Shown piece after piece: positions 43,045 through 51,141 of a stretch of DNA of 51,223 bases. Positions within the stretch are counted from its first letter, which is position 1, and each line of letters opens with the position of its first letter. The notes below the pieces were generated by a model that saw only the letters and a list, made by a program, of their open reading frames with translations, was not told the origin of the DNA and did no database searches. Source of the stretch: an uncultured Bacteroidales bacterium. Lineage in GTDB: Bacteria; Bacteroidota; Bacteroidia; Bacteroidales; Muribaculaceae. The position numbers and the translations under genes are program-made. The stretch is taken from assembly GCA_902796035.1 (NCBI GenBank), contig CADBNR010000047.1, forward strand, positions 1-51,223, given 5' to 3'.

Positions 43045-43052
43045 CAAAGATA
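43045..43052 (-). promoter_or_regulatory. -7 box of the purF-pyr operon
   Basis: The minus strand reads TATCTTTG, matching TAnnTTTG, 16 nt before ATG 43028. The -33 region would fall in the loop of the preceding terminator and lacks TTG, so the match is partial. The very short leader leaves little room for an attenuator. Confidence 0.45.
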
Positions 43053-43060
43053 ATAAAAAA

Positions 43061-43085
43061 ATGGCACTCCATAAAGAAGTGCCAT
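43061..43085 (-). terminator. Terminator of the Wza/Wzc/CpsB module
   Basis: ATGGCACT (43061-43068) pairs with AGTGCCAT (43078-43085) around a 9-nt loop, followed on the minus strand by a U-run (TTTTTTATTATC). It begins 5 nt past the cpsB-like stop. Confidence 0.82.
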
Positions 43086-43089
43086 AAAA

Positions 43090-43818
43090 TTAACTAAGTA
43101 TCTTCGGATTGCGGGCAATCTCGACAAGGGAATCGAGGGCCTGCTGGTTCTTGGGCTTGTGGTCGAGGAAGTGGAGCAGCACCCTGTAATGGTGCAGGTC
43201 GGATCCGGTGATGTCGATCATGCCTTCCTTCAGTAGCCATTCGGCCTTGGCCCGTGCGGTTTCGCCATACATGCCCACAAGGGACATGAAATTGGTCTGG
43301 AACACTACGCCCCGGTCTTTCCACGTCAGATAATCGTTCTCGTCCATATATCTGTATCGTTCCGGGTGAGCCAGAATGGGAGTGAGTCCCGTGGAGATGA
43401 TGTTCTGCATCATCTGCTCCATGCCGAAGGGGGGATTTACATAGGATGTCTCGACAAGAAGATATTTGCCGTCGGGACCGATTGTGAGCAGGTCGTTGGC
43501 CTGAAAGCGCTCCTCGAACAGAGAGTCGAGCATGTTTTCGGCCGCCAGCTGAAGCTGTATCGGGCCTTGGTATTCGGCCTGCAGTTCCGCGAAACGGTCG
43601 CGCAGGCCCTGAGTGGTGTTGCGGCATTCCTCCATGATGTGTGGGGTGAGCCATACGGACTTTACGCCCAGTTCTTCATATTTCTTCAGAGCAGCGAGCG
43701 AATCCTCCATCTTCTGGAATCCGTCGTCCACGCCAGGCAGTATGTGCGAGTGCCAGTCGGTCAGGCCCTTGAACAGACCGCTCTGTTCAAGACTGTTTTT
43801 CTTAGTGAATGGCCACAT
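43090..43818 (-). CDS. CpsB/CapC-family tyrosine-protein phosphatase (PHP fold)
   Basis: 242 residues. PHP-type metal motifs: DWHSHILPGVDDG (21-33), VKSVWLTPHIMEE, PILAHPERYRYMDEND and the C-terminal ITGSDLHHYR. These are the signatures of CpsB/YwqE phosphatases, which dephosphorylate the tyrosine cluster of BY-kinases and so cycle capsule export. It is translated 2 nt after the Wzc-like kinase gene, the expected partner. Cytosolic. Confidence 0.9.
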   Translation of the reverse strand: MWPFTKKNSLEQSGLFKGLTDWHSHILPGVDDGFQKMEDSLAALKKYEELGVKSVWLTPHIMEECRNTTQGLRDRFAELQAEYQGPIQLQLAAENMLDSLFEERFQANDLLTIGPDGKYLLVETSYVNPPFGMEQMMQNIISTGLTPILAHPERYRYMDENDYLTWKDRGVVFQTNFMSLVGMYGETARAKAEWLLKEGMIDITGSDLHHYRVLLHFLDHKPKNQQALDSLVEIARNPKILS

Positions 43819-43820
43819 GG

Positions 43821-46235
43821 TTAAAAGTCGTTGGTGTAGTATGATGAGCCGTAGGTGGCGGCGCGGCTGTTGGCGCCTTCGGTGCCGTTGAGCAGGATGG
43901 CCATGCGGCGGAAGCGGTGGTTCCTGTACATTTCGTCGATTTCGGCAACGGCCGTCTTCTCGAGCAGGCCGGCGCGAACCACGAATATGGTCTGGTCCAC
44001 ATATTTCTCAAGTATCTGGGTGTCGACCACGATGTCGATGGGCGGGCAGTCGAGGATTATGTAGTCGTACAAAGGCGAAGCCTCTTTGATGAATTGTCCT
44101 ATACGGCCGTTGTCAAGCAGTTCGGCGGGGTTGGGAGGCCTGTGGCCGATGGGCATCACGAAGAGACCGGGAGCATCCTTTGACTCCACCACGAGATCTT
44201 GCCATCTGTCGGTGGCGCCGGTCAGGTAGTTGCTCAGGCCTTGGTGCGGCATTCCCACAAACTGGGAAGCCGACCCGTGACGCAGGTCGCAGTCCACGAG
44301 CAGGGCCTTCTTGCCCTTGACGGCGAATGAGGCGCCGATATTGAATGTGATGAACGACTTGCCGCTGCCGGGGTTGAACGATGTCATCATTATGACGTTG
44401 GATGTGTCGGCGTTCTTCATCATGAAGTCGATGTTGCTGCGCACTATTCGGAACGACTCGTTTATGATGTCGCGGTTTCCGGCCTGTACGATGACGGGCA
44501 GTTTCTCCAGCTTCTTTTTCTTCTTGTTTCGGTTCAGGCGCTTGGTGAGCCATTCGAATCTCTTCTTGCGGCCCACGAATGGGATTTCGCCGGCAAAAGG
44601 CGCCGACATGTCGTCCAGGTCGTGACGAGAGCGAACCTTGTTGTCCATAGTCTCGCGCACGAAGATCAGAGCGGCGGGAAGAAGGATGGAAACGAGGAAG
44701 GCGATTGCAAGCACGATTTTCTTCTTGGGCTCCACAGGTTTCGAGGATCCGTAAGGGGGCGTGATGACGCGGGTGTTGTCGGCGGTGAATTTACGCGACA
44801 GTTCGTTTTCCTCGCGTTTCTGCAGCAGATAGAGATAAAGTTCTTCCTTGACTTTCTGCTGACGCTCAATACTGAGCAGGGCCTTGGCCTGCTGAGGACC
44901 CTCGGCGAGGTTTGCCTTAACCTTGTTTTTCTGCGCCTCCATGTTGAGCACCGCGCGGCGAGTGGCTTCGACCTGTGCGTTTACGGCCCGTATCACGGCT
45001 TCTCGCTGTCCTTTGAGCTGTGCGTCGTAGTCCTGCACCAATGGATTGTTGGCCGATGTCGAGGCCTCGACGTTGTTGCGGGCCAGCAGGGTCTGGTTGT
45101 AGTTGGAGATCTGTACCTCAAGCTGGTTGCTGCCGGTGCCGGTATTGACGGGAATAACGGAATTGGCGTTGGCCGGATTCGTGATGTATTCCTTAAGATA
45201 CTGCGACATCTGCATCTGGTTCACGGCGGTCATGATCTCGTTGTCCAGCTGTGACGACGTGTGCATGTTTAACTTGGCCGACTCTTCCAGGTCGGGCACC
45301 ATAGTCTTTGACTTATACGAGAGGATGTTGTTGTCGACGCCTCCGAGTTCGGTCTCGATCACTGCGAGACGCTCGTCGATGAATTCGTTAGTGGCTGCCG
45401 AAACGCGGTTCTTGTCCTTGATCCAATCTTGGTTGTATATCTCCACCATTGTGGACAGAATCGCTTCGGCGCGGGGTATGTTGGTGTTCTTGAGGGTGAT
45501 TTCAATCACATCGGCATCGCGGTCGGCCAGGTCGACGCCGAGGTTGTTCTGCAGACTTTCCACAGTGCTGTGCAGTCCGTTGTGGGCCACGCCGTATTTC
45601 GTTTCTTCTTGTGGAAGTGCGCCGGAGAACTCCGGATTAGGAGTGATGACGACACGGCCGATTGGGGTTCGTGCCGGGACGCCGATACGGGCGGATACGA
45701 CATCCTTGTGTTTCACGGTCATGCCGGCCTCGTTTACCGACACGAAACGCTCCAGCGATATGGCACCTTTCGGACTGACCGTCATGACGAAGTGACCGTA
45801 GTCCTCGTCGTCAAGATCGGGGAACTGGAACAGGTAAGGCTGCGAGGCTCCGAACAGCGAGGTGCCGTGTGGAAACTTAAGCTGATTGACATCAACCTGC
45901 AGGTCGAGCCGCTTGGCCACCTGTGTCATCAGGGCCGGCGACTTGAACGTGATTATTTCGTTATAGACGTTGGAACGCACGCGGCCGAGTCCGAAACTGG
46001 AGAATGCGGATGCGATGCCGTCGATTGAATTGCCGCTGTCCTCGTCCTTGATCAACACCTGTTCGGTGCGCAGGTATACGGGCATCTTGCGGATTACCTT
46101 GTAATAGGCGAACCCGCATATCACGATGACGGACACAAGGAACCATATCCACTTCGAGGCGCAGGCCGCAAGATAGTCGCGCAGATTGAATCCCGACTGG
46201 AACGTGGCGTCGGATGTATTTTTGTTTTTAGCCAT
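43821..46235 (-). CDS. Wzc-like polysaccharide co-polymerase / BY tyrosine autokinase
   Basis: 804 residues. N-terminal Wzz domain with a helix at about 32-52, long periplasmic coiled coils (about 270-480), GNVR-like region and second helix near 515-535. The cytosolic kinase domain has Walker A FNPGSGKSF (620-628), Walker A' ALLVDCDLR (643-651) and Walker B YIILDCPP (725-732). A C-terminal Tyr cluster ends the protein (TYGSSYYTNDF). It controls chain length and export of a capsule or exopolysaccharide together with Wza and the phosphatase. It starts 9 nt after wza. Confidence 0.93.
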   Translation of the reverse strand: MAKNKNTSDATFQSGFNLRDYLAACASKWIWFLVSVIVICGFAYYKVIRKMPVYLRTEQVLIKDEDSGNSIDGIASAFSSFGLGRVRSNVYNEIITFKSPALMTQVAKRLDLQVDVNQLKFPHGTSLFGASQPYLFQFPDLDDEDYGHFVMTVSPKGAISLERFVSVNEAGMTVKHKDVVSARIGVPARTPIGRVVITPNPEFSGALPQEETKYGVAHNGLHSTVESLQNNLGVDLADRDADVIEITLKNTNIPRAEAILSTMVEIYNQDWIKDKNRVSAATNEFIDERLAVIETELGGVDNNILSYKSKTMVPDLEESAKLNMHTSSQLDNEIMTAVNQMQMSQYLKEYITNPANANSVIPVNTGTGSNQLEVQISNYNQTLLARNNVEASTSANNPLVQDYDAQLKGQREAVIRAVNAQVEATRRAVLNMEAQKNKVKANLAEGPQQAKALLSIERQQKVKEELYLYLLQKREENELSRKFTADNTRVITPPYGSSKPVEPKKKIVLAIAFLVSILLPAALIFVRETMDNKVRSRHDLDDMSAPFAGEIPFVGRKKRFEWLTKRLNRNKKKKKLEKLPVIVQAGNRDIINESFRIVRSNIDFMMKNADTSNVIMMTSFNPGSGKSFITFNIGASFAVKGKKALLVDCDLRHGSASQFVGMPHQGLSNYLTGATDRWQDLVVESKDAPGLFVMPIGHRPPNPAELLDNGRIGQFIKEASPLYDYIILDCPPIDIVVDTQILEKYVDQTIFVVRAGLLEKTAVAEIDEMYRNHRFRRMAILLNGTEGANSRAATYGSSYYTNDF

Positions 46236-46244
46236 TTTGTGGGA

Positions 46245-47099
46245 TTACTTTTTGATAAACACGCCGATAGTGGTAGCCACGGTAGTGAGCAGCGATGCGA
46301 GCGACACCCAGAAGCTGATGTTTGTCGCGCTGTTTCCATTGGCTATTGTCTCGCGTTTTGTCACGTTGTTAGGTTCGACGTATATCACGTCGTCCTGTTG
46401 CAGATAGTAGGCGGGAGAGGAGACAGTCTTGGATGCGTCGGTCAGGTCGACGATGTATGTGTGGACTTTGCCGTCTATGTTGCGAAGCACCTTGACATTG
46501 TCGCGCAGACCTGTAATCTTGATGTCTCCGGCCAATGCGAGTGCATCGGTCACCGTCATGTAGTCTTTGTTGAAATCGACACGGCCGGGAGTAAGCACCT
46601 CGCCGAGGACACTGACCCCGGAATTGATGAATTCGACGGTCACGGTGGGATCCTTTGCAAGCTCGCGCCCCATTATCTCGCCCTTGATGAATCCGGCTAT
46701 TTCGGCGCGCGACATGCCTCCGACATGTATGGCTCCCAGCACGGGGAAGTCTATGTCGCCTTTGTTGTCGACGGTATAAGCCGCGATGCTGTTGGACGTG
46801 GAGACTCCGGGCTCATATTTGTTGATATGGCCTGCGGCAGCCGTCGATTCGTTGTTGCGCACGGCAAACGCCGGATTGTTGAACAATGCGCTCACTGCGG
46901 CGTCGCGTGTCTTGACTATGATGATGATTTTGTCGCCCGGCTTGGCCTTGAACGGCTGCGCCTGCGAGGCGGTGATGATGGCTTCAGGGGTGGCGTCCTG
47001 GAAATATGTCACATTTTTCGGGGTGGAACAGCCTGCTATGCCTACGGCACACAATATTGCGACCGCCCCGTATGTAAGACGTTTTCTGATTTCAGTCAT
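46245..47099 (-). CDS. Wza-like polysaccharide export lipoprotein
   Basis: 284 residues. Lipoprotein signal (LCAVGIAGC, Cys about 24), then a polysaccharide-export domain (KPGDKIIIIVKTRDAAVSAL), SLBB-like repeats (ISGVSVLGEV-type segment SGVSVLGEVLTPGRVDFNKD), and a C-terminal hydrophobic helix (FWVSLASLLTTVATTIGVFI) as in Bacteroidota Wza homologues. It forms the outer-membrane exit pore. First gene of the export module; the upstream 154-nt gap has only a 7/8 match to the -7 box (ATAATTTG, 47129-47136). Confidence 0.9.
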   Translation of the reverse strand: MTEIRKRLTYGAVAILCAVGIAGCSTPKNVTYFQDATPEAIITASQAQPFKAKPGDKIIIIVKTRDAAVSALFNNPAFAVRNNESTAAAGHINKYEPGVSTSNSIAAYTVDNKGDIDFPVLGAIHVGGMSRAEIAGFIKGEIMGRELAKDPTVTVEFINSGVSVLGEVLTPGRVDFNKDYMTVTDALALAGDIKITGLRDNVKVLRNIDGKVHTYIVDLTDASKTVSSPAYYLQQDDVIYVEPNNVTKRETIANGNSATNISFWVSLASLLTTVATTIGVFIKK

Positions 47100-47194
47100 T
47101 GTTAATTATGTGTTGTCGCGAACAACTTCAAATTATAATCTATACAATCAACTCGGAAAATGGCGTTTTATTTTTTAAAGTGTATTGAAATTGC

Positions 47195-47202
47195 TAATTT
47201 TG
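47195..47202 (+). promoter_or_regulatory. -7 box of panB
   Basis: TAATTTTG matches TAnnTTTG, 51 nt before ATG 47254. At the expected -33 distance there is TTTT rather than TTTG (47171-47174). A likely promoter, divergent from wza. Confidence 0.6.
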
Positions 47203-47253
47203 CAGACCTTAACAAGGGGATACATTGATCCCGCAAACAGATAAAGAAAAAAT

Positions 47254-48096
47254 ATGTCAACACAGATAGACAACGGGGGCGTTGTGGCCAACACGTCGAG
47301 CGCCCGGAAGGTGACTACTCGCCGTCTGATCGAGATGAAACAGCGCGGCGAGAAGATAGCGATGCTTACGGCCTACGATTATTCGTCGGCATTGATAGTT
47401 GACGGAGCCGGCATAGACGTGATATTGGTGGGCGATTCGGCCAGCAACGTGATGGCGGGCAACGTGACCACCCTGCCGATCACGCTGGACCAGATGATAT
47501 ATCACGCCAAATCGGTGATCAAGGGCACGAAGCGCGCATTAGTGGTGGTGGACATGCCGTTCGGTTCGTATCAGGGCAACTCGAAGGAGGCCCTTGCTTC
47601 GGCCATCCGCATCATGAAGGAGAGCCATGCCGAGGCGGTGAAGATGGAGGGCGGATCGGAGATACGCGAGTCGGTGGAGCGCATACTGAGCGCGGGCATT
47701 CCGGTGATGGGGCATCTCGGACTGACGCCGCAGAGCATCAACAAGTTCGGTACATACAACGTGCGCGCCAAGGAGGAGGCCGAGGCCGAGAAACTTGTGG
47801 CCGACGCCAAGATGCTGGAGGAGATAGGATGCTTCGCAATCGTATTGGAAAAGATACCCGCTGCGCTGACTGCGCGCGTGGTTAAGGAGCTATCGATACC
47901 CATCATAGGCATCGGCGCGGGTCCTGCCGACGGTCAGGTATTGGTGATGCACGACATGTTAGGCATCAACAAGGGCTTCTCGCCACGTTTCCTGCGCCGT
48001 TACGCCGACCTGGCCGGAGTGATGAACAGCGCCATCGGCCGCTACGTGGAGGACGTCAAGAGCACAGACTTCCCCAACGAGTTGGAATCATATTGA
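47254..48096 (+). CDS. panB: 3-methyl-2-oxobutanoate hydroxymethyltransferase
   Basis: 280 residues. It transfers a hydroxymethyl group from methylene-THF to alpha-ketoisovalerate, giving ketopantoate for CoA. Motifs: [34 protein letters not shown] (metal Asp), [30 protein letters not shown] and [20 protein letters not shown]. About 18 extra N-terminal residues precede the core. Single-gene plus-strand unit with its own promoter box and a long hairpin after the stop. No other pan gene is nearby. Confidence 0.96.
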   Translation: MSTQIDNGGVVANTSSARKVTTRRLIEMKQRGEKIAMLTAYDYSSALIVDGAGIDVILVGDSASNVMAGNVTTLPITLDQMIYHAKSVIKGTKRALVVVDMPFGSYQGNSKEALASAIRIMKESHAEAVKMEGGSEIRESVERILSAGIPVMGHLGLTPQSINKFGTYNVRAKEEAEAEKLVADAKMLEEIGCFAIVLEKIPAALTARVVKELSIPIIGIGAGPADGQVLVMHDMLGINKGFSPRFLRRYADLAGVMNSAIGRYVEDVKSTDFPNELESY

Positions 48097-48134
48097 GGCG
48101 ATTCGATGAGCAGTATGAAGCGTATATGCCATTT

Positions 48135-48174
48135 ATAGCAAGGGGGTTCCGTATGAGCGGAACCCTCTTGCTAT
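48135..48174. terminator. Long hairpin terminator between convergent panB and the CotH gene
   Basis: A 17-nt arm (48135-48151, starting ATAGCAAGG) pairs with 48158-48174 with a single mismatch and a 6-nt loop. It lies between two genes whose 3' ends face each other, so it can serve both. U-runs are weak on either side. Confidence 0.75.
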
Positions 48175-48192
48175 CTGTAGATATAGGCGACT

Positions 48193-49614
48193 TCAATATT
48201 GGCCTGAGTTCGCGCGCTCAACCATGAATGCCACATGCTTGCGCATCCATTCGCACAATTCGTCAGCTCGTTTTTTAACGTCCGATGCCGGATTACGATA
48301 GAACCAGTCTCCGGCATACGATTCAGGCCAAACACAGGCATCCTGTTTCGAGCTTGGCTCAATCAATTCTGCATATTCCTTTATGAATGCTATTAAATCC
48401 TCCAAATCTTCGTCCACGAATTTTTGGAGAGATGTTTTATATGCAGTCCTAAATTCAGGAATATCTCTCATGGCTTGTAACATCTTGTTGATGACAATGT
48501 CGACATTTGGCGTTGCCGGAACGAATGTTCCGTCATTATCGGGCATCAGTCTGTCGAAAGCAGAGTCAAAATCCCATGCAGGACCGAATTTATATAAGGA
48601 TTCGGTCCCGATTTGCTCTTTATGTATATACATGCTTTTGGGATGTCCCAGTTCATTGTTTCTGCATAGATAATAGAGCAAATATCCCTTCGCAAAGCTA
48701 TCCATATCAAATGCTTCGATTCCTCGGCCTGTATTCAGAAATGTCAAGGCGTTGTTGAAGTCATTTTCCCAATTTTGCAGCATCTTATCGGGCGTGGGGC
48801 CATCAGGGTTTTCTTCCGCAAGTTCATCAAAATCCGGATCCTTTACCATTACAGGCAAATCCCATAACTTTGAACGAAACTTATAGGGCTCGTCATATTC
48901 CTGGCTGAGTTCAAACAATATGCCTTTAGTGTCATCTATGTCGACACTGCCGGAATTTATTCCAACTTTTTCCGTGATGATGTACGACCCTCGTGGATAT
49001 CCGTTGATTTCGACATTTACCGGAACTGTATGGTTTGCATAAGGCACACCGATACGTCTTGCTATCCAGAAGGCGATGACATTTTCCATCAATGAATTGT
49101 CGATATAATTGGCCAGAAGCACATAGTTTTTCTGTTTTTCCAGACCGAACAACGATTTTTTCTTGGGAAGCTTCATGCGCATCGGTTTTTTCGCCATTCC
49201 CCATGTGGAGTTTCCCCGACCTCTCAATGACAATTTCAGAGTGTCGCTGTCTTCACAGTAACCGTTGCCTTCTATCTTCAGCAACGCGTCGACATAATCT
49301 TCCTTACTCCATATATCCTTGACGTCCGGATAGTCCGGCAACACGAAGTGCATGGTGGGAATATCCGTCATCCTGAATACACACGAATCAACGGATGACA
49401 TAGGGATTGTCGTGATATTCCCTTTTTCATCTTTAAACAGCATCGTCATATCATCCACACTATATTTCACACTTGCCCCCGTGCCGAGATGAGCACTGTT
49501 GAATATAGTGTCGTTGCGATATACGAATATCTGGGGGTCTGATGCCTGCAATTCTGTGAAAATCGATGTCGAGACTATAGTCGACAGGAGTACAGACATG
49601 ATGCGTCGTTTCAT
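48193..49614 (-). CDS. Secreted CotH-family protein
   Basis: 473 residues. Signal peptide about 1-24. Residues about 25-85 form a short strand-rich domain (VKYSVDDMTMLFKDEKGNIT, SSVDSCVF) resembling part of the neighbouring 49611 gene. The CotH domain follows: LSLRGRGNSTWGMAKKPMRM, NYVLLANYIDNSLMENVIAF, NGYPRGSYIITEKVG and the acidic motif FGPAWDFDSAFD. Spore-coat CotH proteins are atypical protein kinases; the secreted Bacteroidota members are of unknown role, often near polysaccharide or adhesin genes. Codon use is more A+T-rich than the rest of the window. It overlaps the preceding gene by ATGA. Confidence 0.85.
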   Translation of the reverse strand: MKRRIMSVLLSTIVSTSIFTELQASDPQIFVYRNDTIFNSAHLGTGASVKYSVDDMTMLFKDEKGNITTIPMSSVDSCVFRMTDIPTMHFVLPDYPDVKDIWSKEDYVDALLKIEGNGYCEDSDTLKLSLRGRGNSTWGMAKKPMRMKLPKKKSLFGLEKQKNYVLLANYIDNSLMENVIAFWIARRIGVPYANHTVPVNVEINGYPRGSYIITEKVGINSGSVDIDDTKGILFELSQEYDEPYKFRSKLWDLPVMVKDPDFDELAEENPDGPTPDKMLQNWENDFNNALTFLNTGRGIEAFDMDSFAKGYLLYYLCRNNELGHPKSMYIHKEQIGTESLYKFGPAWDFDSAFDRLMPDNDGTFVPATPNVDIVINKMLQAMRDIPEFRTAYKTSLQKFVDEDLEDLIAFIKEYAELIEPSSKQDACVWPESYAGDWFYRNPASDVKKRADELCEWMRKHVAFMVERANSGQY

Positions 49615-50102
49615 TTTATTCTGATTTTTATCGTTTTAGTTCCGTCTATCTGAAGTATTATATTTCCAGGGCGCAACATCGAATTGCTTATATGTAGCGC
49701 ATCCAGGAATTCTCGGTTCAACAATAATGTTCCGGTCATGTCAAATGCCTTGCATTCGTGATGTCCCGGTTGAGCGACTGTGATGCCGTCGGACGCAAAT
49801 CTTACCATAGGTTGTCCGTCAATCATAATGTTGTCGATTCCCGATTTGTCCGAAGCATGTTCAAAGGATGATACGTCGGCAATATGGAATACTTTGAAAT
49901 CTCCATTCTCGTGCTGGATGACGATATGGTCGGTGTCGAATTCCATACGCATATTGTCGGATACAGTAATCAGAGCGTTTGTGCCGTTCTTCATATTGAT
50001 CTTTAAAACAGGCGTAATTTCCTGTGCATAAGTGCTACCCACGCAACACTTGACAAATGCAAGCAAGGTTAGGACATATAGTCCTAAATTAAAAATTTTC
50101 AT
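49611..50102 (-). CDS. Secreted protein with type IX-like C-terminal domain
   Basis: 163 residues from ATG 50102. Signal peptide MKIFNLGLYVLTLLAFVKCC to about residue 26. Residues about 30-80 are a strand-rich module (ALITVSDNMRMEFDTDHIVI, then FHIADVSSFEHA) like the N-terminus of the CotH protein. The last 70 residues resemble a T9SS sorting CTD (CKAFDMTGTLLLNREFL, LRPGNIILQIDGTKTIKIRI). No enzymatic motif. It is translationally coupled to the CotH gene by a 4-nt overlap, so the two probably act together on the cell surface. Confidence 0.65.
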   Translation of the reverse strand: MKIFNLGLYVLTLLAFVKCCVGSTYAQEITPVLKINMKNGTNALITVSDNMRMEFDTDHIVIQHENGDFKVFHIADVSSFEHASDKSGIDNIMIDGQPMVRFASDGITVAQPGHHECKAFDMTGTLLLNREFLDALHISNSMLRPGNIILQIDGTKTIKIRIK

Positions 50103-50155
50103 TTGATTGTGTTTTAATACCATTTTGAAATCACTTCATTCTTTCGATTTTTCGG

Positions 50156-50945
50156 TCAGCGCACAATGAACTTGCGGCCGGCGCGGATGTAGATGCCGGG
50201 GGTGAGACGGTCGGGGTTCACCCTGATACCCGAGAGAGTGTAAATCGGAGCGTCGGCTTCATCATCGGTATTGTTCACGCTCCCGATACCCGCCGTCTTG
50301 TCAATCAGGCGGGGATTCAGATAACATTCGGCTTCTTCAAAAAGCTCTTCCTCTGGAATGCCTCCATTCTCTTTCCGTGGACTATATGGGCTTGTCCATT
50401 TTACCATAATTTCGTCAAAGATGTAACTTTTAATATATGATAACCAATACCCTGTATTTTCCTTGGCGGCATATTGTACACCTTCGGAGGATAAGTCACG
50501 ATACAGACTGAGGGGTGTCGCATTGTTGCCGCCTGAGTAAATAGAGAATTCTATGTGTCTGGTGCCGAGACTCCAGCCGTAATGAAAATCTCCTGTATTG
50601 ATATATAGTGTTTTGCCCGATACAGTTACGGGCTGATTGCTCCATAACAATAAAATATCGTCAGGTGTATCATCGGATATTCCAATCTTTATCCACGAGT
50701 CCTGACATTTCTTTGCGATACCTTGCACATATAGACATTTCTCTCCGCGCACAACAGTCACATCCATTGTAAGGTCCTTGTATTTAGGATCACTGTACAT
50801 TTCGTTCCACTGAAATCCAAGGCTGCGGTAGTCGTCATAGACTAATTGCCAAGTCTAACGCGGCGCATCGTCCGGAACTGTGATTTCCTGTGCACTGACA
50901 CTCGATATGCCCAAAGTCAGCAACACCATAATAAGTTTTTCTCAT
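50156..50945 (-). pseudogene. Broken secreted protein gene with type IX-like C-terminal domain
   Basis: The intact part (ATG 50800 to 50156) encodes 214 residues ending in a T9SS-like CTD: APIYTLSGIRVNPDRL, then TPGIYIRAGRKFIVR. Reading further upstream in the same frame, the coding signal continues (TWQLVYDDYRSLGFQWNE), then meets TAG at 50855-50857, then APRDDP-side residues back to a signal peptide (LIMVLLTLGISSVSAQE). That signal peptide joins ATG 50945 (MRK) only if one A is removed from a run of five (50936-50940). So one nonsense and one frameshift separate the secretion signal from the body. Either real decay or two sequencing errors. Function unknown. Confidence 0.65.
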
Positions 50946-51038
50946 AGCTTTAATGCGTTGAAGTGTGTCCACAGCGGCAGTTGCTCCCGGTCCCGAAACA
51001 AGGAGTGATATAGCAAATAGTAGGAATAGTTTTTTCAT
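50835..51038 (-). CDS. Truncated secreted ORF, signal peptide only
   Basis: 67 residues. MKKLFLLFAISLLVSGPGAT is a clear signal peptide, continuing AAVDTLQRIKA, then directly the ATG (50945) of the broken gene read in its shifted frame until a stop at 50835. Only about 31 residues are its own. It may be the 5' end of a lost secreted gene fused to the next one by deletion. It lies about 55 nt after a full consensus promoter. Confidence 0.45.
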   Translation of the reverse strand: MKKLFLLFAISLLVSGPGATAAVDTLQRIKAMRKTYYGVADFGHIECQCTGNHSSGRCAALDLAISL

Positions 51039-51093
51039 ACTTTACAGGTTAATGTTTAGTCGGGATTTAAATCAGGACATATACTCTGAGTGG

Positions 51094-51125
51094 CAAAGTT
51101 AATATATTAGATTTAAAATCCCAAA
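51094..51125 (-). promoter_or_regulatory. Promoter reading into the broken secreted-protein genes
   Basis: On the minus strand, TTTG (51122-51125), exactly 20 nt, then TAACTTTG (51094-51101), a full Bacteroidota match. The terminal inverted repeat begins 17 bp upstream of the -33 element. Confidence 0.75.
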
Positions 51126-51141
51126 TGATTTTAAATTATTA

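Noticed and set aside
43029-43127. A longer purF starting at TTG 43127
   Set aside because: The extra 33 residues cross the terminator hairpin and overlap the cpsB-like gene; ATG 43028 gives the standard N-terminus with Cys8.
47129-47136. ATAATTTG as the wza promoter
   Set aside because: One mismatch in the -7 box and no TTG at -33 spacing, so it is not listed as a feature.
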